Assembly: GCA_963807775.1 (NCBI GenBank)
Contig: CAWECY010000017.1
Coordinates: forward strand, 310,001-374,000
DNA: 64,000 nt
Direction: 5' to 3'
DNA from: Bog-473 sp963807775
GTDB lineage: Bacteria; Actinomycetota; Acidimicrobiia; Acidimicrobiales; RAAP-2
Part shown: in pieces, positions 58,460 through 64,000 of the stretch
How positions within the stretch are numbered: position 1 is the first letter of the stretch
How the letters are laid out: the number at the start of each line of letters is the position of its first letter
Translations under genes and position numbers: made by a program
The notes under the pieces: model-generated
The model's database searches: none
Told to the model about the DNA's origin: nothing
What the model saw: only the letters and a program-made list of their open reading frames with translations

Positions 58460-58669
58460 CTAGGCGTCGGCGGCGTAGACCACGAGCAGGCCCCGCTCCA
58501 CGTCGGCCACGACCACACTGGTCCCGACGGGAATGGTGGCTTCGGGATCGAGCGGGATGGCCTGCCATTCCTCACCTCGGGCCCGGATCCACCCGGGGTG
58601 GTGAGACCCCTCAATGGCCTTGGTGACCAGCGCCGTGTCACCGATCATGCCCTGGACGCCGCTCAGCAC
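58460..58669 (-). CDS. NfeD-like C-terminal OB-fold protein
   Basis: The 69-residue product consists only of the OB fold that ends NfeD proteins (MIGDTALVTKAIEGSHHPGW, PVGTSVVVADVERGLLVVYA). It lacks the protease and membrane parts. It lies 32 bp upstream of the SPFH gene and probably binds it, as NfeD/SPFH pairs do. A TAGAGT box is 6 nt before the GTG start. Confidence 0.78.
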   Translation of the reverse strand: MLSGVQGMIGDTALVTKAIEGSHHPGWIRARGEEWQAIPLDPEATIPVGTSVVVADVERGLLVVYAADA

Positions 58670-58675
58670 GGCCCC

Positions 58676-58681
58676 ACTCTA
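58676..58681 (-). promoter_or_regulatory. Putative -10 box (TAGAGT) of the NfeD-like/SPFH unit
   Basis: TAGAGT on the minus strand is separated from the GTG at 58669 by 6 nt. Confidence 0.5.
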
Positions 58682-59464
58682 TTAGCGGCCGATGAAAACG
58701 GGCTCCCGTTTCTCCTTGAATGCCGCCATGGCCTCGTTCGTGTCCGTGGTCGAGAAGTTGAGCGCCTGGCTGCGGGCCTCGTCCTCCAGCGCCTGCTCCA
58801 TGGACGCCATGGAAGAAGCGTTGAGCAGCGTCTTCGTCATCGACAGCGCCAGGGGCGGCCCGGCCGCCAGCTCGCGCGCCCAGCCGTCGACGAACGCGTC
58901 GAGCTCGCCGACCGGCAACACCCGGTTGACCAGCCCGATGTCCAAAGCCTCAGCCGCGCTCCACATGCCGCCGAAAAAAGCGATCTCCTTGGCCCGGGCC
59001 AGGCCGACCAGGCGGGGCAGCAGCCACGATGCACCGCAGTCCAACGACAGGCTGCGCTTGGCGAAGATCATCGACAGCCGGGCCGATTCACTGCAGACGA
59101 CGAGGTCACACCCCAACGCCAGCGACAGTCCCGCGCCGACGGCCACCCCGTCCACTTTGGCGATGGTGGGCTTGGTGACGCGGTGTAGTGCCAACGCCAC
59201 GTTGCCGAGACGGCGCATGCGGGCCAGGCCCGAGCGGGTCGGATCGGTGGCCGGGCCGTTGGGGTCGGACAGGTCGGCCCCCGAGCAGAAGGCCCCGCCG
59301 GCCCCGGTCAGCACCAGGGCCCGGTCGTCGCCACGGTCCTCGACCTCCTGAAAGGTCTCGAGCAGCTCGTTCAGCATGGCGCCGTTGGCGGCGTTCTTGC
59401 GCTCCGGCCGGTTCATGGTGACGGTGACAACACCGTCCTTGCGCTCGACAATCAGGGTCTCCAT
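58682..59464 (-). CDS. Enoyl-CoA hydratase/isomerase family protein
   Basis: The 260-residue crotonase-fold protein has RPERKNAANGAMLNEL near residue 19, FCSGADLSDPNGP near 59, and VDGVAVGAGLSLALGCDLVV near 103-122, which form the oxyanion hole. It lacks the neighbours expected for one defined beta-oxidation step, so the substrate is open. A TAGGGT box lies 7 nt before the ATG at 59464. Confidence 0.9.
   Translation of the reverse strand: METLIVERKDGVVTVTMNRPERKNAANGAMLNELLETFQEVEDRGDDRALVLTGAGGAFCSGADLSDPNGPATDPTRSGLARMRRLGNVALALHRVTKPTIAKVDGVAVGAGLSLALGCDLVVCSESARLSMIFAKRSLSLDCGASWLLPRLVGLARAKEIAFFGGMWSAAEALDIGLVNRVLPVGELDAFVDGWARELAAGPPLALSMTKTLLNASSMASMEQALEDEARSQALNFSTTDTNEAMAAFKEKREPVFIGR
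59072..59077. other. No feature: checked internal position of the enoyl-CoA hydratase gene
   Basis: This stretch was inspected for an internal start or site and holds nothing beyond the hydratase coding sequence. Confidence 0.05.
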
Positions 59465-59471
59465 GCGCCCG

Positions 59472-59477
59472 ACCCTA
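59472..59477 (-). promoter_or_regulatory. Putative -10 box (TAGGGT) of the second enoyl-CoA hydratase gene
   Basis: TAGGGT on the minus strand is followed by 7 nt and the ATG at 59464. Confidence 0.45.
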
Positions 59478-59490
59478 GGCCGTCGAGCTT

Positions 59491-59844
59491 TCAGAACGCA
59501 CTTCTCACGACATGGAGCTCGTGCCCGAACACGGCCGCCACGTCGAAGCGGATCTCCTCCCAGTACTGGCTCTGGTCGAGCAGGTAGATGGCGGCTAGGT
59601 GACGCAGGCGGCGCTGCTTCGACGACGGCACCGCCTCCAGCGGGTGGCCGTGGGCGTTGCTGGTGCGCGCCTTGACCTCGCAGATGACGAGGGTGCGCCC
59701 GTCGGGACTGGCGCAGATCAGGTCGATCTCACCGGCCTGGCAGCGCCAGTTCCGCTCCACGATGGTGTAGCCAAGGGTCCGGTAGTGAGCGGCGGCTCGT
59801 TCCTCGCCGCGGGCGCCGAGCGCAGTGTTGTGGTGTTGTCCCAT
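59491..59844 (-). CDS. YraN/UPF0102 family endonuclease-like protein
   Basis: The 117-residue product has the restriction-endonuclease-like core of UPF0102: GARGEERAAAHYRTLGYTIV near residue 10-29, then RCQAGEIDLICASPDGRTLV and ICEVKART with the D ... EVK pattern of PD-(D/E)XK enzymes. The function is unproven. The family commonly sits between DUF2469 and comM-dprA in actinobacteria, as here. I chose the ATG at 59844, which gives the normal length. Confidence 0.88.
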   Translation of the reverse strand: MGQHHNTALGARGEERAAAHYRTLGYTIVERNWRCQAGEIDLICASPDGRTLVICEVKARTSNAHGHPLEAVPSSKQRRLRHLAAIYLLDQSQYWEEIRFDVAAVFGHELHVVRSAF

Positions 59845-59888
59845 GCCAGGGAACGGTCGCCTCGGCCGGCGCTCAGAGTCTCGGCGTC

Positions 59889-60182
59889 TCAAAGCTCCTG
59901 TTCGGGCAGCCGCTCGATGTTGACGTCCCGGAAGGTGACCACCCGCACCTCGGGCACGAAGCGGGCCGGGCGGTACATGTCCCAGACCCACGCGTCGCGC
60001 AGCTCCAGCTCGATACACGCCGGCGTCGTGTCGCCGCGGACCTTGAGCGACACCTCGTTGGCCAGGTAGAAGCGACGCTCCGTCTCGATCACGTAGGCGA
60101 AGACCGGCAGGACGGCCCGGTACTCCTGGACGAGCCCGAGCTCGATCTCGGACTCGTAGCGCTCGAGGTCTTCCTCGCTCAC
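59889..60182 (-). CDS. DUF2469 family protein
   Basis: The 97-residue product matches the actinobacterial DUF2469 family: MSEEDLERYESEIELGLVQE at the start, ETERRFYLANEV near residue 33, and DAWVWDMYRPARFVPEVRVV near 63-82. The function is unknown. The GTG start lies 12 bp after the rplS stop. In many actinobacteria lepB and rnhB separate rplS from this gene, but here they are absent. Confidence 0.9.
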   Translation of the reverse strand: MSEEDLERYESEIELGLVQEYRAVLPVFAYVIETERRFYLANEVSLKVRGDTTPACIELELRDAWVWDMYRPARFVPEVRVVTFRDVNIERLPEQEL

Positions 60183-60194
60183 GAGGCGCCGGCC

Positions 60195-60743
60195 CTACTC
60201 GTCGGCGTCCTCCTCGACGGCTTCGCCGGCCTCGTCCTCGGCCGTGTCCGAGTCGGTGGCGTCCGCCTCGACGCTCTCGTCCTCCACGTTCTCGTCCTCG
60301 ACGACCTCGTCCTCGACCTCATCGACATCGACGTCTTCGACGATCTCGTCTTCGACCTCGACCTCGTCGACCACCTCTTCGGCCGCCGCCTTGCCCCGGG
60401 GCAGGCGGCGCTCCTTGATCTTGGCCGCCTTCCCGTGCCGGTCACGCAGGTAGTAGAGCTTGGCCCGGCGCACGTCGCCCAGCGTCGTGACCTCGATCTT
60501 GGCGATCGTCGGCGAGTGCACGGGGAAGGTGCGCTCCACGCCGACGCCGAAGCTCACCTTGCGCACGGTGAAGGTCTCCTGGACGCCGCCTCCCTGACGC
60601 CGCATCACGGCACCCTGGAAGATCTGGACCCGCTCCCGGTTGCCCTCCACCACCCGTACGTGGACCTTGACCGTGTCGCCGGGGCGGAACTCGGGGATGT
60701 CGTCGCGCAGGCTGTCGCGGTCGATCGTTTCGGTGGGGTGCAT
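60195..60743 (-). CDS. rplS: 50S ribosomal protein L19 with long acidic C-terminal tail
   Basis: Residues 1-115 are a normal L19 (FRPGDTVKVHVRVVEGNRER, RRQGGGVQETFTVRKVSFGV, VERTFPVHSPTIAKIEV, RAKLYYLRD). About 65 further residues are almost entirely Glu/Asp/Val/Ala (for example VDEVEDEVVEDENVEDESVE). The usual family length is ~115 residues, so the tail is an addition. The tail stays in frame to a TAG and codon use is uniform, so it is not an obvious frameshift. An AAGGA ribosome site is 9 nt before the ATG. Confidence 0.93.
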   Translation of the reverse strand: MHPTETIDRDSLRDDIPEFRPGDTVKVHVRVVEGNRERVQIFQGAVMRRQGGGVQETFTVRKVSFGVGVERTFPVHSPTIAKIEVTTLGDVRRAKLYYLRDRHGKAAKIKERRLPRGKAAAEEVVDEVEVEDEIVEDVDVDEVEDEVVEDENVEDESVEADATDSDTAEDEAGEAVEEDADE

Positions 60744-60759
60744 GGGACGCGTCCTTCGG

Positions 60760-61536
60760 CTATTCCGGTGCCGGCTCCTCTGGGTCTGCGCCGGACGGAA
60801 CATGGTAGCCGTGCGCACGGAGGGCCTGCACGTCGCTGGGCGTGAGCGCCGACCCCGTGACCAGGTGCTCCAGCAGGTCGGGACGGCGCGAGGCCGTGCG
60901 CAGGAGGGCTTCGGTCCGGCGCCAGGCGTCCACCGCGCCGTGGTCGCCCGAACGAAGCACCTCCGGGACGGTCCAGCCCCGGAAGTCGGCCGGCCGCGTG
61001 TACTGCGGGTACTCCAGCAGGCCCTCCGAGAAGCTCTCGTCTCGGGCGGAGCCCTCGTTGCCGAGCACGCCGGGGAGCAGCCGGGCCACCGCCTCCACCA
61101 CGACCAGGGCCGCCAGCTCGCCGCCGGCCAGCACGAAGTCACCCACCGACAGCTCGCCGTCGACCAGGTGGTCGGCCACCCGCTGGTCGACGCCCTCGTA
61201 GCGGCCGCACAGCAGCGAGAACCCACCGACCCGCTCGGCCAACTCGGTCGCCACGTGCTGGTCGAAGCGCCGTCCGCTCGGCGAGAGGAAGTAGAGCGGC
61301 CGGGGCAGGTCGGCCACCGACTCGACGGAGCGGAACAGCGGCTCGGGCATGAGGACCATGCCGGCCCCGCCGCCGAAGGGGCTGTCGTCGACCGAGCGGT
61401 GCGGGTCGTCGGCAGAAGCACGCAGGTCGTGGACGCGCACATCGAGCACACCGGCCTCCTGGGCCCGCCCCAGGATCGACGCCCGGCAGTAACCGGCCAC
61501 CACGTCCGGGAAGATGGTGAAGACGTCGATGCGCAC
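60760..61536 (-). CDS. trmD: tRNA (guanine-N1-)-methyltransferase
   Basis: The 258-residue SPOUT methyltransferase makes m1G37 in tRNA. Landmarks are MRIDVFTIFPDVVAGYCRAS at the start, DDSPFGGGAGMVLMPEPL near residue 50, the knot motifs LLCGRYEGVDQRVADHLVDG near 108 and LSVGDFVLAGGELAALVVVE near 128-147, and GNEGSARDESFSEGLLEYP near 158. The start is a GTG. The rimM-trmD-rplS order is the canonical ribosome maturation operon. Confidence 0.95.
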   Translation of the reverse strand: MRIDVFTIFPDVVAGYCRASILGRAQEAGVLDVRVHDLRASADDPHRSVDDSPFGGGAGMVLMPEPLFRSVESVADLPRPLYFLSPSGRRFDQHVATELAERVGGFSLLCGRYEGVDQRVADHLVDGELSVGDFVLAGGELAALVVVEAVARLLPGVLGNEGSARDESFSEGLLEYPQYTRPADFRGWTVPEVLRSGDHGAVDAWRRTEALLRTASRRPDLLEHLVTGSALTPSDVQALRAHGYHVPSGADPEEPAPE

Positions 61537-61582
61537 GGCCAGACCGACCTCCGACCTCAGACCTCAGACCCGGCCCGCGCCA

Positions 61583-62029
61583 TCAGAGGTCGAGCAGCCC
61601 GTCTGGGATGTCGACCTCGACCGTCCCGGCGGCAGGGTCGTGGTGGGTGACGAAGCGGACGGGGATCAGGCCGCCCGACTCCAGCACCAGAAGGTCGCTG
61701 GCGGGGTTGGGCTCGACATCTGCCACGACGCCGAGCGACACGCCGCCACCGTCCAGCACCCGAGCACCCACGAGCTCGTGCACCCACAAGGTGCCCGGCA
61801 CCGACAGCGGCTCAGCCAAGAGCTCGAGCCCCTGCAGGGCCTCGGCCGCCGGGCGGTCCGTGGACTGCTCGAATTGGACCAGGTAGCGGTCCTGACCCAT
61901 GGGCTGGGACGAGGCCACCCGCAGCGGGCCGCGGTCCGAGGACAGCACGGTGCCCGGGAGGAGCCGCTGTGTCTGGTCGGTCCACAGCTGGACGACCACC
62001 TCGCCGCGCAGGCCGTGGGCGCGGGTCAC
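61583..62029 (-). CDS. rimM: 16S rRNA processing protein RimM
   Basis: The 148-residue product as started at GTG 62029 has the core TRAHGLRGEVVVQLWTDQTQ and the C-terminal PRC-barrel region VHELVGARVLDGGGVSLGVV, ending VEVDIPDGLLDL. RimM helps 30S maturation. The strand that normally opens the protein (LKVGR) is encoded immediately upstream without ATG or GTG. The true start may therefore be a CTG at 62044 or 62047, or the sequence has an error there. Confidence 0.88.
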   Translation of the reverse strand: MTRAHGLRGEVVVQLWTDQTQRLLPGTVLSSDRGPLRVASSQPMGQDRYLVQFEQSTDRPAAEALQGLELLAEPLSVPGTLWVHELVGARVLDGGGVSLGVVADVEPNPASDLLVLESGGLIPVRFVTHHDPAAGTVEVDIPDGLLDL

Positions 62030-62060
62030 CCGGCCGACCTTCAGCAGGGAGGGAGCAGGA

Positions 62061-62531
62061 TCAGTCGTCGACGATGTCCACGCTGGCCTGGATGCCGTCC
62101 TTGGCCCCGGCCACGTTCACCAGCGTGCGTATGGCCTGGGCGGTGCGTCCCCGCCGGCCGATGACCCGGCCCATGTCGTCGGGGGCCACGTGCAGGCTGA
62201 GGCGCACGCCGCTGCGACGCTCCTCGGTCTCGATCGCCACGGCCTCGGGTTCGTTGGAGAGCGACTTGGCCAGGTAGGTCAGCACGGCCAGGGGCGTGCC
62301 GCCGTCGACCGCCGTCAGCTCGTTGCCCTCGCCGACGCCGCCGTTCAGGTCGTCCCCGTCATCCAGGTCGTCGACGTCGTCGTCGTCATCCACGCCGTCG
62401 TCGGAGTCGTCGACCTCGTCCAGGTCGTCGGCGTCATCGATGTCGTCGTCCAGGTCGTCCTCGACGTCATCGGCGCCCCCGCCCGGCCCGTCTGTCTGGT
62501 TGATGTCGCCCGCCTCGTAGAGATTGGTCAC
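62061..62531 (-). CDS. khpA: KH domain RNA-binding protein (KhpA) with acidic N-terminal extension
   Basis: The last ~80 residues are the KhpA KH domain, with the GxxG loop in DDMGRVIGRRGRTAQAIRTL and the ending VDIVDD. KhpA is normally about 75-80 residues. Here ~70 residues precede it, most of them Asp in repeats such as DDVDDLDDGDDLNGG. The GTG start overlaps the rpsP stop (GTGA at 62528-62531). It lies between S16 and RimM as usual. Confidence 0.9.
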   Translation of the reverse strand: MTNLYEAGDINQTDGPGGGADDVEDDLDDDIDDADDLDEVDDSDDGVDDDDDVDDLDDGDDLNGGVGEGNELTAVDGGTPLAVLTYLAKSLSNEPEAVAIETEERRSGVRLSLHVAPDDMGRVIGRRGRTAQAIRTLVNVAGAKDGIQASVDIVDD

Positions 62532-62821
62532 TTGGACCTCGCAGCGCTGGCAGCGGCGAACTCGTCCCAGGCCCCCGAGGTCTTGAGCAGGCGCTCGACC
62601 CGCTCGGTCGGCTGGGCCCCGTTGACCAGCCACTTGACCGCCTTGGCGTTGTCGATGTTGACGATGGCGTCGGGCTCGGCCGTGGACGAGCCCCGGGGGG
62701 CGTAGGTGCCCACGATCTCGAGGAAGCGCCCGTCACGGGGCGACCGGCTGTCGGCGGCCACCACCCGGTAGGTGGGCTGCTTCTTCTTTCCCATCCGCAC
62801 GAGGCGGAGCTTCACTGCCAC
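62528..62821 (-). CDS. rpsP: 30S ribosomal protein S16
   Basis: The 97-residue product begins MAVKLRLVRMGKKKQPTYRV and continues with ADSRSPRDGRFLEIVGTYAP, the S16 signature. A short Ala/Ser/Lys tail ends it. The GTG start has GAGGAA 8 nt upstream. It is the first gene of the rpsP-khpA-rimM-trmD-rplS operon, downstream of ffh. Confidence 0.95.
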   Translation of the reverse strand: MAVKLRLVRMGKKKQPTYRVVAADSRSPRDGRFLEIVGTYAPRGSSTAEPDAIVNIDNAKAVKWLVNGAQPTERVERLLKTSGAWDEFAAASAARSK

Positions 62822-63011
62822 GAATCTGGTTCCTCTCGACTCTCTCGACTGGGCCCCGAATGGGCCTGGCCGCAATTTCGGCTGCATTCGGCCGGGTGCA
62901 GCCGGCCGGGGGGTGGGTCCGCCAGGTCTGGTGCGGACGTACAGGCCGACCATTGTGGCAGACGGCGGGCCGGGCCGGGGTCAGGCCGGGGTCAGGCCGG
63001 GTGTGCGGCCC

Positions 63012-64000
63012 CTAGCGACCCTTGGGCGGGGTGACCCGCCCGCCCTTCTTCTTCTTCTTGGTCCCCTTGTTGCCACTGACCACCGGCTTGGGCGCACCGC
63101 CCGCGCCCGAGCCCGCGGCGGCGGGCAGGCCCGGGAAGCCGGCCGGCAGCTCGCCGCCCGCGTCCGGGTCCCCCATGAGCTGGGTCAGCATGTCGAAGTC
63201 GGGGCCGCCGAGTCCGGCACCGCCGGCGCCGGCCGCCTGTTGGGCCAGTTTCTTGGCGGCGCGGCTGTTCATCCCGGGCATGGAGGGCATGCCGGGGAGG
63301 TTCGGGAGATTGCCCGAAGCCATCCCCTTCATCATCTTCTGCATCTCCTTGAACTGCTTGAGCAAGGCGTTGACGTCCTGGATGGTGGTGCCCGATCCCC
63401 GGGCCACCCGGCTGCGGCGCGAGGCGTCCATGAGCGTGGTGTCGTTGCGCTCGGCGGCGGTCATGGAGCAGACGATGGCCTCGACCCGGGCCACCTCGCC
63501 GTCGTCGATCTGGCCGGCGGCCTGGCGCATCTCCTTGGACATGCCGGGCATGAGGCGCATGAGCCCGCCGAGCGAGCCCATCTTCTTGACCTGGCGCAGC
63601 TGCGAGAGGAAGTCCTCCAGCGTGAACTGCCCGGACATGAGGCGGCTGGCCGATTTGGCGACCTCGTCGGCGTCCATGGTGCGCTCGGCCTGCTCGATCA
63701 GGCTCAGCACGTCGCCCATGCCCAAGATGCGGTCGGCCATGCGGTCGGGGTGGAAGAGGTCGAAGTCCTCGAGCCGCTCGCCCGTCGAGGCGAAGGAGAT
63801 GGGCCGCCCGACCACGCCCTTGACCGACAGGGCGCCGCCGCCGCGGGCGTCGCCGTCGAGCTTGGTCAGGATCACGCCGCTGAGCTCGAGCGCGTCGTGG
63901 AAGGCCTTGGCGGTGGCGACGGCGTCCTGGCCGATCATGGCGTCGATGACGAGGAACGTGTAGTGCGGCTGGGTGGCGGCGCTGATGTCGACGATCTGCT
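63012..64000 (-). CDS. ffh: Signal recognition particle protein Ffh (3' part)
   Basis: The gene runs off the right edge, so only ~329 C-terminal residues are seen. The end of the NG GTPase domain includes ILTKLDGDARGGGALSVKGV and GRPISFASTGERLEDFDLFH. The Met-rich M domain that binds 4.5S RNA and signal peptides follows (FLSQLRQVKKMGSLGGLMRL, DASRRSRVARGSGTTIQDVN). A Gly/Pro/Ala-rich tail ends in a Lys run. It delivers nascent membrane proteins to FtsY/SecYEG. Confidence 0.95.
   Translation of the reverse strand, partial: QIVDISAATQPHYTFLVIDAMIGQDAVATAKAFHDALELSGVILTKLDGDARGGGALSVKGVVGRPISFASTGERLEDFDLFHPDRMADRILGMGDVLSLIEQAERTMDADEVAKSASRLMSGQFTLEDFLSQLRQVKKMGSLGGLMRLMPGMSKEMRQAAGQIDDGEVARVEAIVCSMTAAERNDTTLMDASRRSRVARGSGTTIQDVNALLKQFKEMQKMMKGMASGNLPNLPGMPSMPGMNSRAAKKLAQQAAGAGGAGLGGPDFDMLTQLMGDPDAGGELPAGFPGLPAAAGSGAGGAPKPVVSGNKGTKKKKKGGRVTPPKGR

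Noticed and set aside
59072..59077. A possible internal start in the second enoyl-CoA hydratase gene.
   Set aside because: Nothing supports it; the low-confidence entry at this position in the feature list records only that it was checked and should be disregarded.

Overview
The window is 64 kb of strongly GC-rich chromosome. It looks like an actinobacterium, most likely of the Acidimicrobiia or a near relative (inference). Supporting evidence is a mycothiol S-conjugate amidase, F420-type luciferase-fold oxidoreductases, a DUF2469 gene beside rplS, the pspA-htpX-pspAB set, an S16-KhpA-RimM-TrmD-L19 operon, many GTG starts with GTGA stop/start overlaps, and many start codons lying only 5-8 nt behind a TANNNT box, as expected for leaderless transcripts. 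No tRNA, rRNA, IS element, prophage or CRISPR array was seen.

Layout. 1-8.8 kb: the 3' part of a family-5 ABC solute-binding protein, an ABC-F ATPase diverging from a DHA2-type exporter, a GNAT enzyme, a lipoprotein, clpS, a zinc alcohol dehydrogenase and a channel-like membrane protein. 8.9-16.3 kb: an acyl-CoA catabolism cluster with enoyl-CoA hydratase, carboxyltransferase, biotin carboxylase/BCCP and AtuA-like protein on the minus strand and a divergent acyl-CoA dehydrogenase. It has the logic of acyclic-terpene or leucine-type degradation. The biotin carboxylase gene carries several single-base frame breaks.

16.3-36.2 kb: one giant secreted repeat-protein locus on the minus strand. From the N-terminus it encodes a signal peptide; three blocks of exactly seven RCC1 repeats separated by single Ig-like modules; five more Ig-like modules; a solenoid-like array of six ~167-residue repeats; and about 35 invasin/Big_1-like repeats of ~103 residues, many almost identical in DNA. 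Intact it would be about 6,600 residues. As given it is broken by at least a dozen small indels, mostly in the repeats. This is the most unusual feature of the window.

36.8-49.6 kb: housekeeping and accessory genes. These are a thioesterase, a GNAT enzyme, a RecB-like nuclease-PAP2-DsbA-like operon, an LLM oxidoreductase, purK-purE followed by a ChbG/YdjC deacetylase and a membrane protein, mca diverging from pspA-htpX-pspAB-phosphatase, and a pterin carbinolamine dehydratase. 49.6-57.1 kb (minus strand): fumC, endonuclease IV, a large acyltransferase, a short LLM-like protein, dprA and comM. 57.4-64 kb (minus strand): an SPFH protein with a separate NfeD OB domain, a second enoyl-CoA hydratase, yraN, DUF2469, rplS, trmD, rimM, khpA, rpsP and the C-terminal part of ffh. 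L19 and KhpA carry unusual acidic extensions.
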